Shown here: positions 55,642-64,000 of the stretch, in pieces
Layout of the letters: every line of letters starts with the position of its first letter
Numbering within the stretch: the first letter of the stretch is position 1
NCBI RefSeq assembly: GCF_003596335.1
Contig: NZ_QZCH01000001.1
Coordinates: forward strand, 310,001-374,000
Direction: 5' to 3'
Length of the DNA: 64,000 bases
DNA from: Motilimonas pumila
GTDB lineage: Bacteria > Pseudomonadota > Gammaproteobacteria > Enterobacterales > CBDFNC01
Made by a program: the position numbers and the translations under genes
Notes under the pieces: generated by a model
Told to the model about the DNA's origin: nothing
The model's database searches: none
What the model saw: the letters and a program-made list of their open reading frames with translations, nothing else

Positions 55642-56088
55642 CTACTCATTGTAATTAATGAGTACAACATCTACCTGCTCTGCTTGGCGTAATTCAAAAC
55701 TCAACATCGCAAAGCTGGGAGGCCCCATTAATCGAGGGTTATTAGAAAACCCCAGCGGCTCTTGTGGTATACCGTTTGAACTGATAGCAAATGCAAGATC
55801 ATCATCCACATTTTGATAGGCGCCTACTGCGTATTCTCCCGTTGCTAAATTATCGAATACCACCTGGTGCTGACTCCGCTCTACTTGTATGACTTGTTGC
55901 GTGAAACCGGTACCGGTTAATGGATCTGTTGGGGAATACAGCGCAACCACAACCTCTTTCTTGGCTGGATCTATGTTTTGCACCTGTACCGTCAAAGAAT
56001 GCGTTTTGCCATCGTCTTGCACAAGTGGGGGCTTGTCACTGCAAGCACTAATAAACAAGCTAGCGGTTATCAATATTAGCATTTTCAT
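55642..56088 (-). CDS. DUF2141 lipoprotein
   Basis: 148 residues. Signal peptide with lipobox ISAC (MLILITASLFISACS); DUF2141 hallmarks LTVQVQNID, VVALYSPTD, LATGEYAVGAYQNVDDD, and NNPRLMGPPSF. Start overlaps the OpgC-like stop by 4 bases. Secreted/outer-membrane protein of unknown role. Confidence 0.82.
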   Translation of the reverse strand: MKMLILITASLFISACSDKPPLVQDDGKTHSLTVQVQNIDPAKKEVVVALYSPTDPLTGTGFTQQVIQVERSQHQVVFDNLATGEYAVGAYQNVDDDLAFAISSNGIPQEPLGFSNNPRLMGPPSFAMLSFELRQAEQVDVVLINYNE

Positions 56089-57227
56089 TGAGCAATTTCC
56101 TTATCTGGGTGAGAGGGTTGAGAAAGGGGTTGTGATTGACTTCTTTGTTGCCATTTCTGGTGGAGATACGCGACAGGTAATAAAGTCGCCGCACAAATCA
56201 ATAATACTGGTGTATACCAATCAGTACCGAGTAAGGTGTTCAGCAAAGGTGCGGCCAACGTGATCAGCACTAAGTGCCACGCAAAAACTTGCAAACTGTG
56301 ACGACCGACTAAGCTTAGCCCCGGTATCGCCAACAACTTGGGAAAGTATCGCAACAAGCAAGCTAAAATGTATGCTAGCAACAATAAATTGATCAGCCGA
56401 AGCGTTCCTAATTCAGGCTTATCGGCCAAAGCGTAGAGACGTCCTTGGTGCCAACCTAAGTCTAATAAAAAATGATGATGAGCGAGAAAAACCACACCAC
56501 ACAACCCAACGGCTACCCCTAGAGCGACGCGAGAATGAAAAATGTGTAGCTTACCCTGGCGCCTGAGTACCCCTATAATCACGCCAATTACAAATAAAAA
56601 CTGCCACGCCCAAGGGTCAAAGTAGCCAGGTTGGAAGGGTAAATGATACGTTAACAGGGCTTGAGACAGCCACTCAGATTGGATCCAATTACTGGCGAAC
56701 CACAAGCTCATACTCAATACTAAGAGCAGAATGATCTTACCCCGTTGACACGCTCGAATCAGCCAAGGCAAAGTTAGCATCATAAGTATATACAAGGGCA
56801 AAATATCAAAAAATGCAGGTCGAGCCAGTAAAGAAGCGACCACAATAAAGCTGGCAATAGGTTGTCGCCAAACATCTGCAAGCTGAACCTGATAAAGGCT
56901 TTTGGACGTAGGAAATAATTCACATATCACGCTAGCAACCAGAACCACGAGCAACCAAGCAGCAATATGGTATAAATATATTAACCCCGCTCGGCGCCAG
57001 GCTTTTTGTTTTAATTCACTTGCCGAGAGTTTGTCACTGCTATATACCAAACCTGCTAAAATACCGGACAATAAGATAAACGCTTCAGCCGCGCCGACCT
57101 GCCCAAGAGGTTGCAGGGTCAGCAATTGCAACGCTGACTGCCCACCACTGCTCCAAACTAAATGGTTGATGGTCATAATAAGTAATAACCCACCTCGTAA
57201 ACCATCTAGACTGTTTATCCTTACCAT
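56085..57227 (-). CDS. OpgC-like membrane acyltransferase
   Basis: 380 residues from the ATG at 57227 (AAGGAG 8 bases upstream; a GTG three codons earlier is an alternative start). About ten membrane segments. N-terminal RINSLDGLRGGLLLIMTINH is the hallmark of OpgC-type acyltransferases, which add succinyl groups to periplasmic glucans. Co-transcribed with the DUF2141 lipoprotein. Confidence 0.82.
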   Translation of the reverse strand: MVRINSLDGLRGGLLLIMTINHLVWSSGGQSALQLLTLQPLGQVGAAEAFILLSGILAGLVYSSDKLSASELKQKAWRRAGLIYLYHIAAWLLVVLVASVICELFPTSKSLYQVQLADVWRQPIASFIVVASLLARPAFFDILPLYILMMLTLPWLIRACQRGKIILLLVLSMSLWFASNWIQSEWLSQALLTYHLPFQPGYFDPWAWQFLFVIGVIIGVLRRQGKLHIFHSRVALGVAVGLCGVVFLAHHHFLLDLGWHQGRLYALADKPELGTLRLINLLLLAYILACLLRYFPKLLAIPGLSLVGRHSLQVFAWHLVLITLAAPLLNTLLGTDWYTPVLLICAATLLPVAYLHQKWQQRSQSQPLSQPSHPDKEIAQ

Positions 57228-57447
57228 TGCTAACACTCCTTGAAAAGAGTTCTTAGACTAAAAGGTTTGACATGGCTAAATTTGATAAAAAGTGCTGAAC
57301 GTAGGAAAAATCGCCTGAATTCACATTTTCTTTACTTTAATAAGACAATAATGTGATCAGAAAAGCGTAATGATTGTTAATTTATTACTCTCCATTTCCT
57401 TCTTATTTATTATCGCGTTTTAGGCCTCCAAACTTAATGGAATCATA

Positions 57448-58254
57448 ATGAAAAATAGTATCGCAAGCGCATTACTGCTTAGTTTAGCTATTTACGGCTG
57501 TGGTGGGAGCAGCTCATCTTCGAACTCAACATCTAATACTGAGATAATAGAAGAATCTCCTGTCTCGCTTCACCAAAATTACTCCTGGCAAGGAGAAGAG
57601 ATCACTTCGTCTATTACAGGAATCAATTACAAGATCGATGTGCTTTATCCTGATGATTATGATGTGAATGAGCCATTACCTGTTGTTTATTACACTGATG
57701 CCCAATGGCGCTCTGCGGGCTTTTTACCTATTATGGAAGCTTCTGGAAAACGAGCCGTATTTATTGGTGTTCACCAAGGGCCTGATGGGCGAAGAGGCAC
57801 CGATTTCTTAACCCCTGGAGTGAACGATTACTTTAGCTTTTTCACGACAGAATTATTGCCATTCATCGAAAGTCAATATTCAGTACAAGCAGAGAATAGA
57901 AGCTTGTTTGGGCATTCTTACGGAGGAGCTATGGTAATTGCAGCATTTTTGATTGAAGAGCCTGAAACACGTTTCTTTAAAAATTTCATAGCGGCAGATC
58001 CTAGTGTAGTAACGCCAGATGGCATTTTAAATTTAGAAGCTAACCGTTATCAGCAAAGCCAACAATTAAACGCTAATCTTATGTTAACAGGTGCCACAGA
58101 TGGGGGAAATGCTCAAGGGGTAAAAGAAACCTTTAACTTTTTAGACCAGCGCAATTACACTGAGCTTGAATTAACCTACATAGAGCAAGAGATGAACCAT
58201 GACGAAAGCGCCTATGAAACCTTTGAGGTAGCCTTAGACACTTTCTTACCTTAA
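57448..58254 (+). CDS. Esterase-family lipoprotein (alpha/beta hydrolase, esterase D-like)
   Basis: 268 residues. A lipobox-like IYGC at about residues 15-18 and a Ser-rich linker (GGSSSSSNS), then an esterase domain: nucleophile in GHSYGGAMV, candidate Asp in GATDGGNAQ and His in EMNHDESAY. Proteins of this type hydrolyse siderophore or carbohydrate esters; substrate unknown here. Confidence 0.85.
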   Translation: MKNSIASALLLSLAIYGCGGSSSSSNSTSNTEIIEESPVSLHQNYSWQGEEITSSITGINYKIDVLYPDDYDVNEPLPVVYYTDAQWRSAGFLPIMEASGKRAVFIGVHQGPDGRRGTDFLTPGVNDYFSFFTTELLPFIESQYSVQAENRSLFGHSYGGAMVIAAFLIEEPETRFFKNFIAADPSVVTPDGILNLEANRYQQSQQLNANLMLTGATDGGNAQGVKETFNFLDQRNYTELELTYIEQEMNHDESAYETFEVALDTFLP

Positions 58255-58280
58255 ATATCAAAATCTTAAGTTAACGCCAT

Positions 58281-58865
58281 TTAGTCTAAGGTTTTTACCG
58301 AACTAAACTGGGTCGCAGTGACAACGCCGAGCTGGTTAAACTCCACAACGAGTAAATCTGAGCTCGGCTGCTCTGACTGGCTTTGATCGGCGAGATACAC
58401 CCAAGAATAACCTTTTTCATTCGCGGCTAGCGGCGGTAAATAGCCACTTTTGGCTTTACCCATTATTTGCTCAACTTCTTGCTGGGTCAAACCTTGCTGC
58501 ACTTGTTTCACTTTGGTCAAATCAAACAAGGTACTGTCGGCCGCTGCTGAACTAGAGTACTCTTTCCCGACCAATACATCGTCCTTAAAGATAAAACCTT
58601 GCTCACGAGTAGCAATGGCGCCGGTAATGGCTGGCTCAGCGTCGGCTAAAATATAAGAATAGTGCAACACTTCAAGCTGCTCGCCATCAATCAAACTGCT
58701 GCGCTTTACATCCGGCTCACCCAATACAGTTACAATATCGGCTTTACTGGTTTTGCCTAGCTCAATCAAAGGCGTGGATTTACTCAACATAAAGTTGGCA
58801 TTCGCAAAACTTGAAAAAGCACAGGCGCTAAGCAGCACTGCGGTGAACCGACTGATTGATTTCAT
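58281..58865 (-). CDS. BamE/SmpA-like periplasmic protein
   Basis: 194 residues with a signal peptide (LLSACAFSSFANA). Two BamE-like helix-strand units: LGKTSKADIVTVLGEPDVKRS and QQGLTQQEVEQIMGKAKSGYLPP. No obvious lipobox position for a lipoprotein anchor. Function unknown. Confidence 0.65.
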   Translation of the reverse strand: MKSISRFTAVLLSACAFSSFANANFMLSKSTPLIELGKTSKADIVTVLGEPDVKRSSLIDGEQLEVLHYSYILADAEPAITGAIATREQGFIFKDDVLVGKEYSSSAAADSTLFDLTKVKQVQQGLTQQEVEQIMGKAKSGYLPPLAANEKGYSWVYLADQSQSEQPSSDLLVVEFNQLGVVTATQFSSVKTLD

Positions 58866-59004
58866 CTCTATCCCTGATTTAACTTTATTCCTGGATTGAT
58901 TGAATGCCCCTAAAAAAATGCCCGACGCGAAACGTCAGGCAGTGACAAGCACATTCAAAAGGAATCTATACAATAAGGAGCGCGCTCAACCCTGATAATT
59001 TGCA

Positions 59005-59241
59005 TCAGTTTGGGTTGATCACTTTTTCAATTTTTTGTGGCCTAAAGCGCGTCGAATGTCGTTGCTTGCGCCCTGTTATCACTAAAAAGATGGTAGCAAT
59101 CAATTGCAACCCGATAATAAGCAGCATCACAGGCAAGGCTAAAAGTAATAAGCAAGAAATGATGAATAGGCGATAGCCAGCTTGTCGCTTACTGTCAGTC
59201 CCTATTGTTTGAGCTCCGACCCAGCCGTTTCTTAACTTCAT
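59005..59241 (-). CDS. Small basic membrane protein
   Basis: 78 residues from the ATG at 59241, chosen because AAGGA lies 5 bases upstream (an ATG 6 codons earlier lacks a site). Two closely spaced hydrophobic segments (LFIISCLLLLALPVMLLIIGLQLIATIFLVI) between basic ends. Unknown. Confidence 0.55.
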   Translation of the reverse strand: MKLRNGWVGAQTIGTDSKRQAGYRLFIISCLLLLALPVMLLIIGLQLIATIFLVITGRKQRHSTRFRPQKIEKVINPN

Positions 59242-59480
59242 AAGTTTCCTTTTTGCCATCCGTTTATCTATAAACTAACAAAAAATCCTCTCCATCTTAT
59301 AACCCTTTTATTAAACCGTTGGTGTTTATAAGATTAACTATCGTTCACAAAGATAAAAATAAACTCAACGGCCGCTGGCGAATTTTGCAAGCTGTGTTAT
59401 TGAAGCAGGATCGGTTTATTGCTATAAACAACTAATTTTGATTTTAAGCAGACTTTTATTAGATTAAGTCAAGGAACTAC

Positions 59481-60086
59481 ATGGAACTGTTTTTTAATAC
59501 CACTTTTGGCTTCCCAACCATAGTATTCACCTGTGCGGTGATAATGTTTACCTTATATTGGTTGTGTGCAATTTTGGGCATGGTGGAGTTAGAAATATTA
59601 GACTTTGACCTTGATGAAACGGCGCTCGACCTCACTGGGTTGATGCAAAAAATGAAACTAGATGGTGTGCCCGTCACGATTGCCCTATCTTTGTTATTTT
59701 ATTTTTCTTGGGTAGTCAGTATGGCTATCCAGTACCAGCTACTCAATTTTGATCTGAGTGTATTAGCTAATTTGCTGGTGGGCATCGGCGTGATGATCGT
59801 GAGTTTGTTCATAGGCGATATGATTGCCAGTCAAGCAGTTCGCCCACTACGTAAAGTCTTTCGAGACCAAGAAGTACTAAGTAAAAAAGACCTTGTTGGT
59901 CAAGTAGCCACTGTGCGCAGTCATTCAGTAAGCCAAACGTTCGGCGAAGCCATTTTCAAAGATGGTGCCGCTGGCATCCAAATAAAAATAAGAAGTTACC
60001 AAGAAAACCAACTCACTAAAGGCGATCAAGTCATGTTGCTGGAATACCAAAGCCAGCAAGACACTTATACGGTAGCCAAACACTAA
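59481..60086 (+). CDS. yqiJ: YqiJ-like membrane protein with OB-fold domain
   Basis: 201 residues. Membrane segments at about 10-32, 68-85 and 95-115 with an acidic loop (LEILDFDLDET), then a C-terminal OB-fold domain (about 130-200, KDLVGQVATVRSHSVS...). YqiJ proteins are encoded beside flotillins (YqiK). 24 bases before the flotillin gene. Confidence 0.82.
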   Translation: MELFFNTTFGFPTIVFTCAVIMFTLYWLCAILGMVELEILDFDLDETALDLTGLMQKMKLDGVPVTIALSLLFYFSWVVSMAIQYQLLNFDLSVLANLLVGIGVMIVSLFIGDMIASQAVRPLRKVFRDQEVLSKKDLVGQVATVRSHSVSQTFGEAIFKDGAAGIQIKIRSYQENQLTKGDQVMLLEYQSQQDTYTVAKH

Positions 60087-60110
60087 TCATTACATTTTTA
60101 GGGAAATACC

Positions 60111-62333
60111 ATGTTAGATAGCATTCCTGCTTTTGTTCCACTTGTTATTGGCGCTATCGGCGTCATATTCGTGCTGGTTATGGGCTTTGCCCTATTAGTT
60201 AAAGCCTTTTACGTTAAGGTACCTCAAGGCACAGCACTGATTGTCAACACCACCAAGTCAGTACCAAAAGTAAGATTTACCGGCGCCATGGTGATCCCTG
60301 TGATCCATAAAATGGAGCAAATGCGCATTTCATTGATCACCCTTGAAATTGACCGTCGTGGTCAAGACGGCTTGATTTGTTCTGACAATATCCGCGCTGA
60401 TATTACCGTCGCTTTTTACTTACGTGTTAACGAAACCGCTGAAGACGTTCTCAAAGTCGCGAAATCTATTGGCGCCGAACGAGCATCTGATAAGATTGCC
60501 GTTAACGAGTTGTTTAACGCAAAATTCTCAGAAGCATTAAAAACCGTTGGTAAGAAAATGGAGTTTTTGCAACTGTTTGACGAGCGCGCTTTCTTTCGCG
60601 ACGAAATCGTAAAAACGATTGGCGATGACCTAAACGGTTACGCTTTAGAAGACGTCGCGATCGACTACCTAGAGCAAACGCCAAAAACAGCCCTTGATGC
60701 CAATAACATCATGGACTCGGAAGGTATTCGTAAAATCACAGAGATCACGTCTCAAGAGAACGTTAAAACGAATGAGTTCTTGTGTGATGAAGAGCGAGCT
60801 ATCACCAAAAAGAACGTGGAAACCCAAGAGCACTTATTGTCGCTAAAACGACAAGAAGAAGAAGCCAAAGCGATTCAGCAACGTGAAGTCGCCAATATTC
60901 AAGCCAGAGAGCAAGCAGAGCAGCTCAGAGTTGCCGAAGAAGAGCGCCTAAAAGCCGAAGCAGCCCGCATCAATACAGAACAAGAAATTGCCATTCAAGA
61001 AGAAAATAAACAACGTGAAATTGAAGTTGCGCAACAAAACCGCGAACGCGCAATTGGCGTAGAAGAAGAGCGAGTTCAACGCGCTAAAGACTTAGAAGTG
61101 GTTTCTCGTGAACGTGAAGTGGCGCTTCAAGAAATAGAAAAAGAACGTGCATTAGAAGTTGAGAAAAAAGAAATAGCCAACGTCATCCGCGAACGTATCG
61201 CGGTTGAAAAGACCGTTGCAGAAGAAGAAGAGCACATCAAAGAAGTGCGCCAAGTTTCGGAAGCCGATCGTGACCGTCAAGTCACCATAGTGAAGGCAGA
61301 GGCAAATGCGCAAGAAGTTCTAGTGAAGCAGGTGAAGCAGGCTGAAGCCGATGAAATAAAAGCGAAGCATGAAGCGCAACGCATCATTACCTTGTCACAA
61401 GCTGATTTAGAAGCTGCCGCGAAAGAAGCCGACGCGAAGAAAAAACTCGCGGAAGGTATCGAGGCGGAAGAGTCTGCACAAGGCCTAGCCGACGCCCGCG
61501 TGAAAGAAGCGATGGCGGATGCGATGGAGAAGCAAGGCATCGCAGAAGCGAAAGTAGAGCAAGAGCGCCTGACTGCCAAAGCCCAAGGTGACGAGCAAGT
61601 CGGCCTTGCGCAAGCAAGAGTATTAGAAGCACAAGCCGTCGCCAAAGAGAAAGACGGCCTAGCAGATGCCAAAGTGCTAGAAGAAAAACTGGCTGCTCAA
61701 GCGAAAGGCGATAAAGAAATTGGCCTAGCGAAAGCCTTAGCAGACAAAGAACAAGGTTTAGCTGAAGCGCTTGCAAGTAAAGAGAAAGGCTTAGCTCAAG
61801 CCGTGGCGAGTCAAGAACTCGGCCTGGCAGAAGCCAGCGTATTAGAGAAAAAATTGGCGGCCCAAGCCCAAGGCGAAGAGCAAATTGGTATGGCTGAAGC
61901 TCAGGTTATCAGCGCCAAATTGAAAGCCGAAGCAGAAGGCTTAGTTGAGAAATTCAATGCTATGTCAAGCATGTCAACAGAAGCTCGTGACCATGAAGAG
62001 TTCCGCATGCGTCTTGAGAAAGAGTTCGAGCAAGCCATGGCATCGATTGACGTTAATAAAGACATTGCTGTGCAGCAAGCTGAAGTACTGGCCAGCGCAC
62101 TACAAAAAGCCAATATTGATATCGTGGGTGGCCAAGGTGATTACTTTAACACCCTCAGTAAAGCACTTACTGTAGGTAAATCCATTAATGGCTTAGTGGG
62201 CAAAAGCCCGTCTGTATCTGCCTTAGTTGACAAGCTACTGGGCTCTGGCGCAAACAAATCTGCCGACGCGGCTGATGTGCTAGGTAACCTGCTAGATGAG
62301 AAAGCTCAAGCCAAAGACAACACGCCAGCTTAA
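60111..62333 (+). CDS. yqiK: Flotillin-like protein (YqiK family)
   Basis: 740 residues, longer than E. coli YqiK (about 550). N-terminal membrane anchor (8-32), SPFH/band 7 domain (about 33-190: VPQGTALIVNTTK, FTGAMVIPVIHK, EIDRRGQDGLICSDN), then a coiled coil from about 200 to 650 rich in Ala, Glu, Gln and Lys. Within 450-620 units of the form GLA-A-V/L-EKLAAQAKG recur imperfectly. Flotillins organise membrane microdomains. Between yqiJ and a DUF3686 gene. Confidence 0.9.
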   Translation: MLDSIPAFVPLVIGAIGVIFVLVMGFALLVKAFYVKVPQGTALIVNTTKSVPKVRFTGAMVIPVIHKMEQMRISLITLEIDRRGQDGLICSDNIRADITVAFYLRVNETAEDVLKVAKSIGAERASDKIAVNELFNAKFSEALKTVGKKMEFLQLFDERAFFRDEIVKTIGDDLNGYALEDVAIDYLEQTPKTALDANNIMDSEGIRKITEITSQENVKTNEFLCDEERAITKKNVETQEHLLSLKRQEEEAKAIQQREVANIQAREQAEQLRVAEEERLKAEAARINTEQEIAIQEENKQREIEVAQQNRERAIGVEEERVQRAKDLEVVSREREVALQEIEKERALEVEKKEIANVIRERIAVEKTVAEEEEHIKEVRQVSEADRDRQVTIVKAEANAQEVLVKQVKQAEADEIKAKHEAQRIITLSQADLEAAAKEADAKKKLAEGIEAEESAQGLADARVKEAMADAMEKQGIAEAKVEQERLTAKAQGDEQVGLAQARVLEAQAVAKEKDGLADAKVLEEKLAAQAKGDKEIGLAKALADKEQGLAEALASKEKGLAQAVASQELGLAEASVLEKKLAAQAQGEEQIGMAEAQVISAKLKAEAEGLVEKFNAMSSMSTEARDHEEFRMRLEKEFEQAMASIDVNKDIAVQQAEVLASALQKANIDIVGGQGDYFNTLSKALTVGKSINGLVGKSPSVSALVDKLLGSGANKSADAADVLGNLLDEKAQAKDNTPA

Positions 62334-62348
62334 TCTCATCCCTGAAAC

Positions 62349-62377
62349 GCCGGCTTGACCCTAAGCCGGCCTTTTCT
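62349..62377 (+). terminator. Terminator/attenuator between flotillin and repair ATPase genes
   Basis: GCCGGCTT (62349-62356) and AAGCCGGC (62363-62370) with a 6-base loop are followed by CTTTTCT. It ends 21 bases before the next ATG, so it would lower rather than block downstream expression. Confidence 0.65.
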
Positions 62378-62397
62378 ATTGTCTCCAAGGAATAAAG

Positions 62398-64000
62398 ATG
62401 TCGGAACAATCTGCAGCAGAAATTAATCCTGATTCAGCTGCCGTTGCCGAAGGCGGCGCGTATCAGGTCATTCGAAGTCGGTTAGAGTCTCAAGGTCAAG
62501 CCCTTGAACAAAAAACCCAACAATTAAACCAAGCCCGTTTGAACGAATTTGGTCGCGAAGACATGCACGTGCTTGGCCGTGTTCGCGTTCGCACCGAAAA
62601 TAACTGCCAAGCCAGAGATATAGTGTGCGTGGGTAAGCACTTGTTGTTTGGTTATAACGTCTTTATTGGCTTAAAAAAAGAAACCAAAATTGAAGATGTC
62701 TTTGGCTTATACGGCTTGAGCCAAAACGAAGATGGTTTTGAAATGCTGCCGCAATCCTTGTCCGGCACTTTTTTACAAGATCCCCGCTTTATTCAAGATT
62801 TTACCGAGCTTTACACTTATTACAAAGAAACCCACTTACTGCGTTTAAGTGTGAATGACGACAAATTATTAGCCAGCTTTCAAATTGGTAAAAAGCTCTC
62901 TGATATTCGGGTTTTTCGGTGGCGCATTGCCAGCGATGGCCAGCAAGTCGAATACATAGATAACCGCGGTGAGCGAGACTTATTAAACCCCGCTCAGTAT
63001 GACTTTAGCTGGCAAGAATGTGGCCGCGAAAATGAAGTTGCGGGCCGTTTTCCACACATGAACATTTTAGACACCTTGTTTGTAGAAACAACACAAGGCG
63101 ATCTAACGGTTAAAATTGAAAACAATACCAACTCCGGCTTAGGCATATACGCAGAAGCGGTAGATGATGATAACCAATCTTTGGATGATGCCAGGTTTTG
63201 TTTCGCCGAAGTCGGTGCCCTTATCATTCTAAAAATCTTGCCATACCGTGAAGAGAACTGGCGTTATTTGGTCTTTAACCGCAATACCGAAGCAGTGGTA
63301 CGAATAGATAACATTGCCAACGGCTGCGTTCAATTGCCAGAAAACCATGGTATCATCTTTCCAGGTGGGTATTACCTGCAAAATGGCGAATATAAAACCT
63401 TTGATGACGACATCACGGGGTTAGCATACAAACGCACCTTAAAAAGCCCCAACGGGGAAGACGTACTTTACATGTTCTACGAACCTATTGAAGGTAAAGT
63501 GGCGCTGTACTCTTACAACCTGATCAATAAAAGTCTTGAAAACCCCATGTTTGGCCATGGCTATGCCACTTTAGAAGATGGTCAACTGGTGTTATTCCAT
63601 GCTGAGTCTGAGCCTACGCGAGTACACCCAATGCAAATTTGGCAAACGCCATATTGCAGTGACGAGTTCGCCAGTGCCCAGCCCAGCAAGCAAAGTTTTT
63701 ATGGCAAAATTGGTAACGCCGAATTAGTTCGTGGTATTTCTGAGCTCTTTAGCGTGGTGAAAGCCATTCAAAATCAACAGGTATCCAGCAAATTATACGG
63801 CGAGTTAATTAAAAACGTCAGCCGACTATTTGATGCATACCATTGGCTTAGCGCATCACAGACAGACGGCGTACAGACGTTACTGCATCAAATCACACAA
63901 ACTTCCGAGTTAGTGTTAGATGAGTTTGAAAAAGTAGAAACCATTCGCAAACAAGCAGAAGCGGCCCTCGCGGAAGCTCAAACTCAACAAGGGAGTATTA
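62398..64000 (+). CDS. DNA repair ATPase-type protein, DUF3686 (partial, runs off right edge)
   Basis: From the ATG at 62398 (AAGG 9 bases upstream) 534 codons are seen and the frame is open at the edge. Coiled coil at about 22-50, then a domain with LGRVRVRTENNCQARDIVCVG and IFPGGYYLQNGEYKTF typical of the N-terminal part of large DUF3686/ATPase proteins; the AAA ATPase should lie beyond the window. These are often found beside YqiJ and flotillin genes; function unproven. Confidence 0.78.
   Translation, partial: MSEQSAAEINPDSAAVAEGGAYQVIRSRLESQGQALEQKTQQLNQARLNEFGREDMHVLGRVRVRTENNCQARDIVCVGKHLLFGYNVFIGLKKETKIEDVFGLYGLSQNEDGFEMLPQSLSGTFLQDPRFIQDFTELYTYYKETHLLRLSVNDDKLLASFQIGKKLSDIRVFRWRIASDGQQVEYIDNRGERDLLNPAQYDFSWQECGRENEVAGRFPHMNILDTLFVETTQGDLTVKIENNTNSGLGIYAEAVDDDNQSLDDARFCFAEVGALIILKILPYREENWRYLVFNRNTEAVVRIDNIANGCVQLPENHGIIFPGGYYLQNGEYKTFDDDITGLAYKRTLKSPNGEDVLYMFYEPIEGKVALYSYNLINKSLENPMFGHGYATLEDGQLVLFHAESEPTRVHPMQIWQTPYCSDEFASAQPSKQSFYGKIGNAELVRGISELFSVVKAIQNQQVSSKLYGELIKNVSRLFDAYHWLSASQTDGVQTLLHQITQTSELVLDEFEKVETIRKQAEAALAEAQTQQGSI

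Noticed and set aside
61277-61776. Long antisense frames in the flotillin gene
   Set aside because: Open only because the sense strand is a low-complexity Ala/Glu/Lys coiled coil.

Overview
The window holds most of one arm of an integrative and conjugative element (ICE) of the SXT/R391 family (1 to about 42.2 kb, read right to left) next to chromosome of a marine-type gammaproteobacterium (about 42.2 to 64 kb). Family membership rests on gene order and protein sizes: xis - int - srpR - srpM - oriT/mobI - rumB/rumA - DnaQ-like exonuclease - small conserved gene - cargo - traI - traD - s042/s043-like pair - cargo - traL-E-K-B-V-A - cargo. The insertion site is visible: at 42183-42275 (minus) lie the first 24 codons of host prfC (ends ...RRTFAIISHPDA), broken exactly where this family integrates. 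The rest of prfC and the setR end should lie beyond the left edge. The host is probably one of the Alteromonadales (PhoP/PhoQ pair, MtfA, OpgC-like, YqiJ/flotillin/repair-ATPase operon, moderate GC), but no species marker is present.

Layout, left to right: (1) 1-6.3 kb, HS2-type cargo: PLD-family protein (open at the window edge), winged-helix protein, and an SF1 helicase whose 5' end was replaced by an IS256-family element that has no target duplication, then a protein of unknown function. (2) 6.6-8.6 kb: an AbiE toxin-antitoxin pair between two copies of the traA tail. (3) 8.8-12.9 kb: traA, V, B, K, E, L. (4) 13.0-14.8 kb, HS1-type cargo: HTH-ImmA/IrrE metallopeptidase plus an unknown partner. 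(5) 14.8-20.05 kb: s043, s042, traD, traI. (6) 20.2-33.8 kb: a run of ten minus-strand genes, mostly overlapping or a few bases apart: WYL regulator, hsdM, hsdS, SIR2-like, hsdR, mcrB, mcrC, mrr, zinc ribbon, membrane protein. (7) 33.9-38.5 kb: conserved small gene, exonuclease, SOS-controlled rumAB, mobI and oriT. (8) 38.5-42.2 kb: srpM/srpR partition genes, integrase, small gene, excisionase, attL.

Chromosome: a catalytically dead enolase paralog diverging from prfC, a coiled-coil protein, phoP/phoQ-like genes, acetyltransferase, a 49-residue membrane peptide, MtfA, a trans-sulfuration enzyme, a four-gene block (sensor kinase, lactonase-like propeller, pentapeptide-like membrane protein, AraC regulator), a DUF2141 lipoprotein with an OpgC-like acyltransferase, a serine esterase lipoprotein, a BamE-like protein, and a YqiJ-flotillin-DNA repair ATPase operon running off the right edge.

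Together, the ICE carries transfer genes (MobH relaxase, coupling protein, type IV secretion pilus genes), its own partition and mutagenic repair functions, and four separate defence or toxin-antitoxin modules in the family's insertion hotspots. The most unusual parts are the PLD/winged-helix/helicase cassette, the WYL-headed multi-restriction operon with an embedded SIR2 gene, and the enolase pseudoenzyme beside prfC.
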